The notes under the pieces are model-generated. The model did not search any database, was not told the DNA's origin, and worked only from the letters and a program-made list of their open reading frames with translations. Positions 1 to 9,766 of a stretch of 64,000 nucleotides of DNA are shown here, one piece after another. A program made the translations under genes and the position numbers. The stretch spans positions 320,910 to 384,909 of the forward strand of contig NW_005198900.1 of NCBI RefSeq assembly GCF_000372725.1, in the 5' to 3' direction. This DNA comes from Emiliania huxleyi CCMP1516. Its lineage: Eukaryota > Haptophyta > Isochrysidales > Noelaerhabdaceae. Each line of letters starts with the position of its first letter. The stretch's first letter is position 1.

Positions 1-42
1 ACAACCTTTTTTCCCCCGTGCGCGTCCCGTCCCCCCTCTCAG

Positions 43-1837
43 AATTACGCCCTCTGGCGAGCCCCGAGCCCATGCTCTCGTCTCTCGCAAACGCCATAGC
101 GAACCCGTGCCGATGTACCAGTTCGCGCAAGGGCAAGGCGAGCCCGTGCCGGTGTATCAATACTCGTCCGGCATGGCGGCCCAGCCGTACGCGAACCAGC
201 ACTGGGCAGAGGTTCTGCCCGGCACGGTTGCGCCGCAAGGAGCGCCGGCGGGCTACTTTTACGACGGCGCCCCATCGGCCGAGCCCCTCCGATACGATTC
301 GGGCTATGGCATGCCATACTCACAGCCAGCACTGGACGAGCAGTGCGAGTCGGATTGCGCGGATGCACTCTCCAAGGCGACCGGCGCCTGCCTGCTTGTG
401 CCGACTCCTCTCATCGCGATCGTCGCCCCGATCTGCTACCTAGCCGTCGCCGAGGCCCAGGCGCACTGCGACCGGTGTCCCGAGATCATGTGCTACTCGA
501 TGGCCCCGGGCAGGACCGTCTACAAAAACTGGTGGGGTCTGTTCGGCTCGCCCGACGAGGAGCCCTTCTTCCCCTTTGCGAACCCGGGCCTCGACTACGA
601 GTGCAAGAACGACTGGGCCGACATGCTCCCAGATTGGGGCGGGCGCGAGGCCCTCGAAGGCATCTGCGACATGTGCGAGCCCGTCTTTGATAAGTACGGC
701 TCCGGCCGCGGCCGCAGCCTACTTCTCGACAACCTCCACATGGGGCTCATCTCCACCTCGGTGGACACCGCCGTCGACACCAAGGTGGACGTCGGCAAGG
801 ATACGGCGGCAAAGGCTCTGGACGAGATGTCGCCCGAGACGATTCGGGCGCTGGGAGGGAGGAAGGGCCTCGCCTCTCTCGACGAAGCAAAGGTGGGGCT
901 CGTCGCCGAACAAGCCAAGCTGCACGCGCAGGACAAGCTCAGACAGGGGGCCGTGCAAGCGGCCGCGTCCGCGACCGGCCTCGACGCGGACACCGTTGGC
1001 TGGCTCGGCTCATCGGTTGGCGCGCTGGACTACGCGTGCGACTGCGGATGGACGGAGGATTACGCGTGCCCGAGCGCAGAGCAGCCCGGCCGCAAGGGCT
1101 GGGCGCAGGACGCGTCGACGCAATGCTACAAGTACTGCTGCGAGGGCGTGGGGTCGCAGCTGAAATCGCTCGAAGAGATACGCGCCGAGGTGGGGCTTGA
1201 CGACGAGACGGTGGCGAAGGGCCTTGGCTCGGTCGCCGACGCTGTCTCGGGCGACGACGATCAGGGTTACGGCAGCGAGCACTGGCAGCAGGGGAGTGGC
1301 TACGCAATGCAGCAGCCGTTCCAGCCGCAGCAGCAGCAGCAATGGCAGCAGTGGCAGCAGCAGCAGTGGCAGCAGCAGCAGCAGCAATGGCAGCAGCAAG
1401 CGCCGCCGCCGGCACAGTACCTGAATGAACGGCCGCAGCAACAGTACCAGCAGCCCCTCCCCGCTCAACAGTACGGCCCAGCCGCCGACACGTACGCGCA
1501 GACACAGCAGGGGTACACGCCGCCCTCCGCGCACCGCCGCAAGTTCTGGCAGCTTGGCGACGCGGGCCAAGGATGCGACGCGGTGTGCGCCGCGAGCGGC
1601 TCGGCCGAGTGCGACGTGGCGACACTCCGCGGAGACGAGGCGGATGAGGAGTACGAGGTGGAGGGCATCGCGAAGAACCTCCTTGGCCAGCGGTGCGCCA
1701 GCAGCTCGGGCTCATCGCCCTCCTTTGCGCCTGCCATCGACGCCGCTGGAGGGTGCCTCTATGCCAACCACGGCGGCCGCTCCTGCACCGTCACGTCTGC
1801 TAGCCACCGTCGCTTCTGCCCCTGCGTTGTCTACTAG
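43..1837 (+). CDS. Cys-rich protein with Gln/Trp repeat, 5' end outside the window or in an upstream exon
   Basis: I do not recognise this family. The frame is open from the window edge. A pyrimidine tract ending in CAG at position 42 looks like a splice acceptor, so coding probably begins in an exon to the left. This is supported by a near-duplicate heptapeptide, EPVPMYQ then EPVPVYQ, the first of which begins upstream of the first ATG at 113. From that ATG the product is 574 residues. It has clusters of paired Cys (around residues 75-130, 180-200, 300-350 and 500-570), a short hydrophobic stretch near residue 100, a middle part rich in Ala and charged residues, and a low-complexity segment of Gln and Trp near residues 405-435. 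The final 70 residues are again Cys-rich. The composition suggests an extracellular or structural protein, but no function is inferred. The stop is TAG at 1835-1837. Confidence 0.7.
1318..1402 (+). repeat. CAG-rich coding repeat (Gln with periodic Trp)
   Basis: Irregular CAG/TGG array inside the Cys-rich gene. It encodes runs of 2-6 Gln separated by single Trp. The reading frame is kept, so the length is probably polymorphic but tolerated. Confidence 0.85.
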
Positions 1838-2317
1838 AATGGAGCTCCCGATCGCCCGGTGTTTAGTTCTGTGTACACATTGTTGTAACCTGGTCTGTGC
1901 AAGCTCCCGCACATCAGCTAGAGAGGACGGCATTTTCACATCTCTCTTGAGCTGAGCGGCACCGCTCGAGCAGCAGGACGAGATCAGATTCCCGTCGAGA
2001 AGTGCGCGCCACACACGACGATTCATTGGGTAGATCTAGTCTTTGTTAGGCCTGGGATGTGAGGCTATTGACTGCACTCCAAGTGCTTGCCTCTTGGCCC
2101 CAGTTGAGTGAGGTACACACACGCGTCCCGCAAGCAAGCATGCCAGTTAGCGACCGGTTGAGGCTAATCCGAGATGCGGCCGAGGCTAATCCGAGATGCG
2201 GCCGAGCGGCAGTAGAGAGCACTCCACCGCCATACCGTTTTTATGACACCCGTGGACAAAAGAAAACCGATAACCCATCAACTGTACAAAAGAAGTCGCT
2301 GCCTGTGTCGGCCGCCG
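1838..2317. other. Intergenic; holds one copy of a 40-bp dispersed repeat
   Basis: No gene seen. Positions 2049-2088 match a short dispersed repeat with the core GACTGCACTCCAAGTGC. Other copies are near 34826, 43915 and 47800, all on the plus strand. Confidence 0.6.
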
Positions 2318-5179
2318 ATGAAGGTCTCGATCGACGTATTGAAGGTGCCAGGCCTCACAGGCTGGCTACCACCGCTTCCACTCGCCGTGTCTGTTCCCGC
2401 GGAGGCGACGATACGCGACCTGACGAGGCTCGCGCAGGTTGCACTGCGCGCCGCTGGCGCGGGCGGCGCACGCGTCTCACTCGTGATGAGCCCTTCCCGG
2501 GAGGGCGTGCTGCCGCCCCAGGCGGGAGTTGCCGAGATGCTAGGGACCGCCGACGCCAAGGCGGTCATCCTAGCAGACATCCCGGGCGCGTCAAAGGCCG
2601 CCGCGCCGCCGGAGGAGGAGCACTGCCACAGCCACGGCCACTCGCACTCCGACGGCGACTCGGGGACGAAGCGGGCAGACGGCAAGCTTCCCATCACCGT
2701 TCTCACCGGCTTCCTCGGCGCGGGCAAGACCACCCTCCTCAACCACCTGCTGCAGACGCAGCGCGAGCTCAAGGTTGCCGTCATCGAGAACGAGTTTGGC
2801 GAGGTGCCGATCGACAACGAGCTGCTCGCGCAAAACAAGCTGGCGGCCGCCGAGCAGGTGGTGGTGATGGACAACGGCTGCATGTGCTGCTCGGTCCGCG
2901 GGGACATCCTCGGCGCCTTCACCTCCATCATCGACGCGGTCGACTCTGGCAACGGCCTCGACGCAGTCATCATCGAGACGACGGGGATGGCCGACCCGGT
3001 TCCTATCGTGCGCACGCTGCTCCAGACGCCGGTCATCGCCAGCCGCTTCGCGCTCGCGGGCGTGGTGACGCTAGTCGACGCCAAGAACATCCTGCGCCGG
3101 CTGCAGGAGCTTGACGAGGAGCAAGAGGACGACCCGGACGCACCGCCCGATGAGGCCTTCCAGCAACTCATGTTTGCAGACACGATCGTCCTCAACAAGA
3201 TTGACCTCGTCGGCAGCGCCGTCGCTCTCGAGGTGTGGGAGCGGCTGCGCTCGATTAACGAAAAGGCGGACGTACTCCCGTGCGTGCGCGGCGCCGTCGA
3301 CCCGGCTGAGCTCGTCGCGGCGACCGGCTTCGATATGGAGCGGATGGGCGATGAGTTTGGGGAGGACCACGGGCACGAGCACCACGGGCACGAAGAGCAC
3401 GGGCACAGCGACCACCACGAGCACTCGCACAACGGCGAGGTGTGCACCAGCGACCACGACCACGACGACCACGGGCACGAGCACCACGGGCACGAAGAGC
3501 ACGGGCACAGCGACCACCACGAGCACTCGCACAACGGCGAGGTGTGCACCAGCGACCACGACCACGCGACGCACCACAACAAGCAGGTGGGCTCCTTCTC
3601 GCTCATCAGAGAGGGGGTCGCCGTTCGCCCGCTCGCCTTCGCGCGCTGGATGCGCAAGGTCGCCTCCGCCAAGCGGGAGGAGGTCGGCGTGCTGTACCGC
3701 TCCAAGGCGGTGCTCGCGGTGCACGGCGCGCGCGCAAAGCTCGCTTTCCACGCGGTGCAAGACGTGATGGAGAAGAAGCTCGTGGGCGGCTGGGCGGTCG
3801 ACGAGGCGCGCTCCTGCAAGGTCGTCTTCATCGGCAAGCGACTCGACCGCCCCTTCTTCGAGCAGTCCTTCGATGCCTGCACCTCCCCTCTCCGCACGCC
3901 GCTCTGCGCCTCGCCGCCCGCCGCCGGCTGCGCGCCGGGCGGGCCGCAGCTGCAGCCGGCGGCCGGCTCGTTCCTGCTCGGTCTCGCCGCGGCGGCGCCC
4001 GAGCTGCTCTACCTCCTCACCACCTACGTGCCCACCAAGCTCGTCGCGCGCCTCGCCTGCACCTGCGCCTTCCTCAACGACGCCCTGTGCGGGGAGGACG
4101 GGACCGAGGGCATGCGAGCAGCCGCCGTTGCGGCGGCGGCGGCGGCGGGCTCAAGCGCAGCCCCGCTGGCCTTCCACCCGGCGGCAGGGTACAAGGACCC
4201 GGCGGGTCTAGAGGGGCTGCGGCTGCATGGCTTGCGCTGGTAGATGCGGAAGACAGATCCACATCTCCCCACATCTCCCCACATCTCGCCACATCTCGAG
4301 CTCTAGATGCGGAAGACAGGTCCACTTACTCCAGCACTCCAGGCGACACGTGCCATGCCGTGTTTAATCGCATCCGGCTGCCTGTGTACTCACGCGGCGC
4401 TCTGAGTACGCGGCACGAGGCCGCCCTCTCTCGCTGACTCTGTTGTGCACAACGCAGGCCTGCTCTCCCTGTCGTCCGCGCGCGAGTACGTGGACGCGTT
4501 TCTGCACAAGACGACAAACAGCTTCGATCGCGCCTCCGGGCTCGAGATTGTGCCGATGAAGGGCCTCGCGTACGACTCATACGCTGGCCTCGAGGCGGCG
4601 GCGGTGACGTGGATCGAGCTGTCGGAGGTGGAGGGCGGCGGCGACTCCTTCGTCATCGACTTCACCTTCCGGCCAGAGACCATCGCCGAGTTCCTCGCCG
4701 CCGGCCCCCTGGCGACCGTCCGCTCCGCCCTCGCGAAGGTCGAGGTGCACAATGACGAGGAGGAGGAGTGGGACTCGCTCAAGTTCCGCCTCTGCTTCGA
4801 GCCGTCCCACCTCACTGCACCGACGACCGAGCTCACCGGCCAGGCGGCCATCGACGCGTACGCCGCCGCCGCCGAGGAGCCGCCGCAGCCGCCCGCCGAG
4901 GGTGAGCTCGCCCAGCACCGGCTCGTCTTTCAGCTCGTCGGCGGCAAGACGGCGTCGCAGGTCTACATGCTCTCCTTCCACACGGTGCACCCAGACTACC
5001 AGGTCCACGTCAAGGTTGGGGACCACCGCATGCCAAAGTTCGCCTCGCGCGAGACCTTCCACCGCTGGCATCCCCTCTTCGCCTCCCTCGAGCACAGCGC
5101 CAGCCCTCGCGTCCGGATGCTCATCCGAGTCAAGCCCGACGGCTCCGGGCCGCTCGGAGACATGTGCGGCTGCTGCTGA
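2318..5179 (+). CDS. CobW/COG0523 (ZNG-type) metal GTPase with long C-terminal extension, two exons
   Basis: G3E-family P-loop GTPase of the CobW/ZNG group, which delivers zinc or another metal to client enzymes. Visible motifs are the Walker A GFLGAGKTT (about residue 135), the metal-binding CMCC (about 190), a switch region IIETTGMADP, and the NKID base-recognition motif. A His-rich insert of two 34-residue repeats precedes the CobW C-terminal domain (from about residue 430). I start at ATG 2318 because the conserved part begins soon after; an in-frame ATG at 2243 adds 25 unlikely residues. Exon 1 (2318-4229) ends in phase 1 at a GC donor and exon 2 (4458-5179) restores the frame, giving about 877 residues. 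The part around 4000-4080 is weakly F-box-like, and exon 2 is unrecognised, ending in CGCC. If exon 1 is instead read through, it stops at 4243, and exon 2 would then be a separate gene from ATG 4445. Confidence 0.85.
3365..3568 (+). repeat. Two 102-bp tandem repeats encoding His-rich metal-binding segment
   Basis: Two nearly perfect 102-bp units (3365-3466 and 3467-3568). Each encodes 34 residues rich in His, Asp and Glu with one Cys. Such insertions are typical of CobW-family zinc chaperones and probably bind metal. The near-identity suggests a recent duplication. Confidence 0.9.
4230..4457 (+). mobile_element. Introner-like intron (GC-AG) in CobW gene
   Basis: The intron starts GCTTGCGCTG, which resembles the first ten bases of the next exon, GCCTGCTCTC. 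Right after this comes TAGATGCGG, and the intron ends CTGACTCTG...CACAACGCAG. Both end motifs are shared with introns at 10363-10574 and 10730-10929. A second internal TAGATGCGG at 4304 follows a (CCCCACATCT)-type decamer array, so part of the element has been duplicated. Confidence 0.65.
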
Positions 5180-5600
5180 GCTCGCTCGCGCCGCCGGCGG
5201 CGTCTCGTCGTCGCCCTCGATGTCGCCTTTGAGCGGCGTCGGCCCGTGCGATGAGTGGCCGCGATGCGGCAGCAGCCGAGCCGCAAGGCGCGCGCCGCTG
5301 GTGCTTGTGGAGGGTGGCTGGAGGAGAGGGCAGAGAGCGCGTTGCGTGTGCAGTGGTGTGGCTCCGGTGGCGCAGCGAAGGCCCGCGGAGCGGACCCCCC
5401 CCCCCCCCAACACACACCCACACACTTCTTGAACCCCCGATGATGGCTTGTTACTGGCTTGTGCTTGTGTGCACGGTGAGCCACAGTGACAGTGTTTCCG
5501 TACTTGTACTTGTGACTCTCACCGTGTGCGATCCTCCTCACTGGGGACTGTCCTCACTTTTGACTGTTGATCTCTTGAACAATGAATGCACATCTCTCTG
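5180..5600. other. Intergenic, no gene seen
   Basis: 3' flank of the CobW gene. It contains a C10 run near 5398 followed by CA-rich sequence. Nothing coding is supported. Confidence 0.5.
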
Positions 5601-6335
5601 CACTCTATGATCTTTGAAGTTTGATCTAATACTAAGGACCTTCCGTCCTCCCGGGGCTCCGGTTCTCCCCGATTCGTTCTCTTGCTCGCTTGCCGAGCGC
5701 GTCATACGACGGCCGGTGTCGGGTCGTTTCCCTCGCTGTTGGTGTCGCTTTCTCCGCTGCCGCCTTTCGTCTTCGCCAGCTTCTCCCAGCTCCACCGGTT
5801 CTGAGAGTGTCGACGGCCCGGCCGAGGTTTCCCCGGGCGAGGACGGCGGCATTGGATCGTGCCGCCTCCCCTCCCCGGGAGGTCGGGCCCGCTCTTCCTG
5901 GTCGACGAATCGCGCCCGCACCCGCGGCCTCTCTATCGTCCTTGGCTCGCCCCTCCCCTCCGCTGGCCCCTCCTCAAGCTCGGGGAGGCGTGGCCCTCCT
6001 TGTCGCAGATCCCGGTGGTCCGGCTGCCGCCGCGACGGGTCTACCCCTGGTGAGCTCGTATGTCCCGACCCCACTCGCAGAGGGGCCGAGTTAGCTCAAC
6101 TCTCACCCCTTCCGACAGTTGACTCCAGGTCTCACCCGGGGCCCTCCGGTCCCGGCCTTCCGGTTTGCCGGCTGACCCGCTGTCTTCCCACGGTACCTCC
6201 CCCCCCTCGATCCCCTCCCTCGGGTTCTCCAGCCTCCGGCGGGGCGGCTCCAGATCCCCCAGGTTCCGTGCGGGTCCGTACGGTGACGGCCACGCCGGCG
6301 GCGGGGACGGAGGCGGCGGTGGGGGGGCGAAGCTT
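5600..6335 (-). repeat. Dispersed repeat with Pro/Arg-rich reading frame (copy 1)
   Basis: Read on the minus strand, this stretch is clearly related to 33845-34590. Both share a proline-rich run, then GPARN, LGDLEPPRRRLE or a close variant, then a Gly/Arg-rich region. The repeat has inserted directly downstream of the secreted gene at 6336-6963. Its class is unknown: it could be the 5' reading frame of a retroelement or a gene-derived repeat. No enzyme motif is visible. Confidence 0.6.
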
Positions 6336-6963
6336 GGTCCACAGTGTAAGCCGGGTCGTTTGATGTAGGCATGAGCTTGTGCTTGAATGGCAGCATGAAG
6401 AGAGGCACCGGGTCTTTTTCAAAGCCGAGGACAGCTTTTGTTATAGTGTATAGGTCCTTCGACACCGTTTTGGTGGTTGTCCAGGCGGAGTTGGTGTCGG
6501 AACCGGGGCTCTGTGGAAGGGCGATGACTGGGCCGCAAGAGCGCAAGTGTCTGCCCGGTGCGAGTAAATTTTGGCGGGCAGTGCGGGTACTGCGGGTAGG
6601 GAAGGTAGTCGCTGCCGTCCTCGCAGTAATTCTTTTTCATTTTTTGGTAGTCCGTGTCATCGCAGGCCGCCCAGCTAGTTGTCGCCGCGTTGCCAAAGGG
6701 ATAGCATTCGAAGGCTAGCATATCGGGACCGCACCGCACGCGCACTGCTGTGTATTGCTGGAGCAGACGTTGGTGGAGCCGCCCAGCAAGTTGCCGCTCC
6801 CGCACATCTCATGATCGCGGTTGTAGTCGTGGTTCGCGAGGCCGTCGTCCCCGATATGCTTGTCCACGTGCGAGTCGGGCCGCGACGCAAAGGAGGGCTG
6901 GCGCGGCGTCTCCGCAGGCAGCGCGCTCGCAAGTGGCAAGAGCAAGAGGAGCGGCGTCTTCAT
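6336..6963 (-). pseudogene. Small secreted Cys-containing protein gene, reading frame disrupted
   Basis: ATG at 6963 (minus strand) gives a clean signal peptide, MKTPLLLLLPLASALPAET, followed by an acidic, Cys-containing chain. The coding character then continues in two other frames: one carries CYPFGNAATTSW and EDGSDYLPYPQYPHCPP, and the other carries SDTNSAWTTTKTVSKDLY and a basic segment ending near 6340. No splice sites explain the changes. Going from the first to the second frame needs a missing base (or two skipped), and from the second to the third one skipped base. The 3' end runs straight into the dispersed repeat at 5600-6335. I read this as a secreted-protein gene damaged by indels, possibly truncated by the insertion. 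The family is not recognised. Confidence 0.45.
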
Positions 6964-6999
6964 CGCCGCGTGAAGGAGCAACCTGGAGTCAAAGCACAC

Positions 7000-7470
7000 T
7001 CCTCGTCGAAAGCTGGTCGAAAGGGTGTGCTAGGACGAGACGTGGTGTGAGTGTAGAGGGAGCTGGTGTCGGCGGTGCAGCCGGTGTCAGCGGTGCAGCT
7101 GTGACGGCGGCAGCCGTGAGACGCTGAGTCGCGCGCGAAGTGGGGCGGGAATGCACACCGTGGACCGTGGGCGAGTCGTAGTCAACAGTGCCCGTCTTAG
7201 CTGTGGCAAAAAACCTTTGTGAGGAAAGCCAAACAGGGGTCCCGTACCCGCGCGGGGATACACAGGCCACAGGGGCAGCCTAGGCTGTTCTTCACACCTC
7301 TCTTCCGTCGCTTTCGTTACATGCGCACGCGCACACATGTTCATGGCCTCGGCCGTCGCGTGGTGTGGCCGTTGCGAAGCAGCGCGGAGCCTACACCAAG
7401 CGAATCGATTCAGGGGCAAACAACAATGCCGCCCCCCCTCCCCCCCCCACGAAGACGGCACGCCTCACGC
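7000..7470. other. Intergenic, nothing recognised
   Basis: GC-rich sequence between two minus-strand secreted-protein genes. It probably includes the promoter of the downstream gene, but no specific site can be named. Confidence 0.5.
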
Positions 7471-7728
7471 TCAAACGCATTGTGGCTCGATGCCTTGCTC
7501 GCATGTAAGTCCTTCGCAGCAGTAGCCGGGGTTGCAAGGTTCGCCAAAGCCGTTGCACATAGTACATTTTCCCCCTCTGCAGTGTAGCCCGCAGCTCCAG
7601 CAATCCCTATCGGCCTGACAGTCATCCCCTGGGAGACACTGACTGGCAGTCGCGATGGCGGCCAGGGGGGGGAGGATATCGGGCTGTGGCCCGAAGCCCA
7701 AGGAAGCGACGAGCGAGGGGAAGAGCAT
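7471..7728 (-). CDS. Small secreted Cys-rich (knottin-like) protein
   Basis: 85-residue frame with ATG at 7728 and a stop at 7471. Residues 1-30 are moderately hydrophobic and could act as a signal sequence. The rest has twelve Cys in 55 residues, including CQADRDCWSCGLHC and CNPGYCCEGLTC, in the CC-containing spacing of small disulfide-knot domains. No enzyme or named family is claimed. It lies about 510 bp upstream of another small secreted gene on the same strand. Because it is short, the alternative is one exon of a larger gene, but the Cys density makes chance unlikely. Confidence 0.5.
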   Translation of the reverse strand: MLFPSLVASLGFGPQPDILPPLAAIATASQCLPGDDCQADRDCWSCGLHCRGGKCTMCNGFGEPCNPGYCCEGLTCEQGIEPQCV

Positions 7729-7903
7729 CTATGCCCTTGCTCTCGCTGTCGCGATGCGCCGTTGGGTCTAAGTGCTCAAGGAAAGCCGGTACATCGTCAT
7801 CTCGACGAACCTTAGGTAACACCGGACATTCACTTCACACTTGCTCAGACCAGATGAGATCCGGGAGATATCTGTGTGACTGTGTGCCGCCCAATTAGGT
7901 CGA

Positions 7904-8947
7904 TAGGGTGCCCACAGGGCCCAAAAAAAGAAAGGAAAAAAGAAATGGGCCACCCCCGATCGCAGCACTTCGTGTTGGCCAGTCGAGAAATTGAGAGTGT
8001 GACTAGGAGGGTGGGACGCTGGGGATTCTCAAAGGTATACCCTTGGAATGGCCGGATCCAGCCTTAAAAGTACGAGATCGCGCGCGCTTCGCGCACAGCA
8101 CCGCCTGTTCTCCGCGGCTGTGTGACGACGCGTGCCGTGTGCCACCAGAGTTGGGCGCGCGCGGCGCGACGGCGCCCGCGAGGGAAGGCGCGGGTGCAGC
8201 GGCCGCCGGCGGCCGTACCGCCTGCCAGCCGGCGCAGCAGCGGCCAGCGCAGCGGCCGCCGGCGCAGCAGCCAGATCAGCCGGTGCGCGCCTTGCGAGGC
8301 GAGTACTGCCGCCCGGCAGCCTTGAGGCGGCCGGGCGGCAGTACTCGTTCGAACTTTGCGAGCCGTGCGCGCGCCGAGGCGCCCGCGGCGCGCGCCCGCC
8401 CGGCTGCCAGTAGGAGGCGGCGCAATATGGCCTATAGTACAGCCCTTGAGGAGGAGGAAGAGGCTGGCTGGCAGTGCTGTATGCCGCCGAGGGGCAGTTT
8501 TGGGGTGCTGAGTCGCGCCCAGGGGGCTGCAGAACGCGTCCGCAACCGGGACAACCCGCCCCCCCAGCCGAGGCCGGTCGAAGCCCACTTGGTCACAGCC
8601 ATGAGGAGTCCTCTTGGTGCTCCTGGCGCCCGTTGGAATGGCGAGCGCGCGCCGATGGGGGGGGGGGGGGGGGGTCTTGCTTGCTCCACACCGAGCGCCA
8701 TCGGTCCAGACCGGCGTGACCACCGAGGGGTGGCCTGCACAAGGTCTGAGCCGCGGGCGCTCGGCGCCAAGTGCAGTGTCACGCTCGCGCTGGAGCGGCT
8801 CACAATGGGGAACCCTCGTTTCCTAGTCACTCGGTCCCCCAACGGAAGAGGCCTCGCTCCTATTGGAACTGGCCAACATCAGATTTGCCTCGTGCGTCCC
8901 TTTTTGAGTCGGAAAGCTATTTTCTTTTGGGTCCTGTGGGCACCCTA
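7904..8947 (+). mobile_element. 1.04-kb non-autonomous TIR transposon, copy A (complete)
   Basis: Begins TAGGGTGCCCACAGGGCCC and ends with the inverse, GGGTCCTGTGGGCACCCTA, giving terminal inverted repeats of about 22 bp flanked by TA. TA duplication suggests Tc1/mariner-like insertion. It carries no recognisable transposase. Long frames in its GC-rich body are compositional shadows. It is nearly identical to copy C (42641-43680), so it moved recently. A perfect internal palindrome lies near 8298-8345. Confidence 0.85.
8298..8345. repeat. Internal palindrome of the TIR element
   Basis: GAGTACTGCCGCCCGGC and its inverse are separated by about 12 bases, a strong hairpin at the centre of the element. 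It is conserved in all four copies (about 18556-18604 in B, 43036-43082 in C, 56035-56081 in D). Confidence 0.8.
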
Positions 8948-8994
8948 AGGTCGAGAGAGTGACTCGTCACTCGAGCATAAACTTTCCGACTCTC

Positions 8995-9400
8995 TAAAGA
9001 TTTTGAGATATTTTGGAACAAGAAATCACGCCTCTGACCCACAGTGATTTATTTGGGCTCGGCAGCTTGTTAGCCCTCAGCCGAAGCTGGGGCCGGTCCC
9101 GTAGCCGAGAGAGCCCGCGCCGATGAGTTCGACGCGGTCGGGGGGCCCTGCGGAGAGGCCAGCGAGATGGCGATCGCTGAAGGAGAGGGAGGCGAGGCCA
9201 GACGGGCAGGCTCAGCTGCTCTCGGGTGATCTCGCTTTGGTGGCTGAAGGACCCGATGGTCCTGTCACATTCGCGTTCCGAGTCGTGGGGGCACACACAC
9301 ACTGAGATTTTTAGAAGCCAACAAGAAATGTGGCACACACAGTGATTTGGGCTCGGCAGCTTGTCGACTACCAGCCGGAGCCGGAGTCGGAACCGTAGCC
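8995..9400 (-). repeat. Two copies of a dispersed gene-tail repeat (R2)
   Basis: Minus-strand copies at about 9170-8995 and 9400-9305. Each reads as the end of a coding exon (DRVELIGAGSLGYGTGPSFG then stop in the first; a diverged version in the second). A shared tail follows: AAGCTGCCGAGCCCAAATCA and TTTCTTGTTGGCTTCTAAAA. Further copies are at 16075-15885 (minus) and 43965-44050 (plus). They look like dispersed 3' ends of one gene family or the tail of a retroposed element. Confidence 0.6.
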
Positions 9401-9584
9401 GAGATGGTCGTCGAGAGAAGATTTTCAGTGTATGTATAGCTCTTACGAACATACCCGTAGGTGAACTGCTGACGGGGTTTGCGATGAGGAGCGATCCGAA
9501 CGTGGTATTCGGGTGATTAGATTTTCGAATTTAGTATCCTTTGGGCCGTGTTGAGAGAGATTCTTCTTTCCGTGTTGTGAGGTG

Positions 9585-9640
9585 TGTTGTTGGCGAATCA
9601 GGACACAGAGCTCACACAAATTCACAGTGGGAGGAAAGCG
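9585..9640 (+). repeat. Dispersed repeat R3 (TTGTTGGC...GACACAGAGCTCACACAAA)
   Basis: About 50 bp shared with the reverse strand of 22862-22915 and partly with 30755-30785. Function unknown. Confidence 0.6.
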
Positions 9641-9766
9641 GCGAGTTGCAATTCAAGGGCCACCCTGTCCAGCGCCCAGGAGGTGGATCGCGCGTGACCC
9701 CCTACACAGATAGGAGCCCGAAACCCTCACGCTGATGCTCTTGCGCGGTGCCACTTTTTCCGTGAT

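Noticed and set aside
7904-8947. Long Ala/Arg-rich ORFs in the 1.04-kb TIR elements as genes
   Set aside because: They occur in several frames on both strands of all copies, contain no conserved domain and follow from GC-rich composition.
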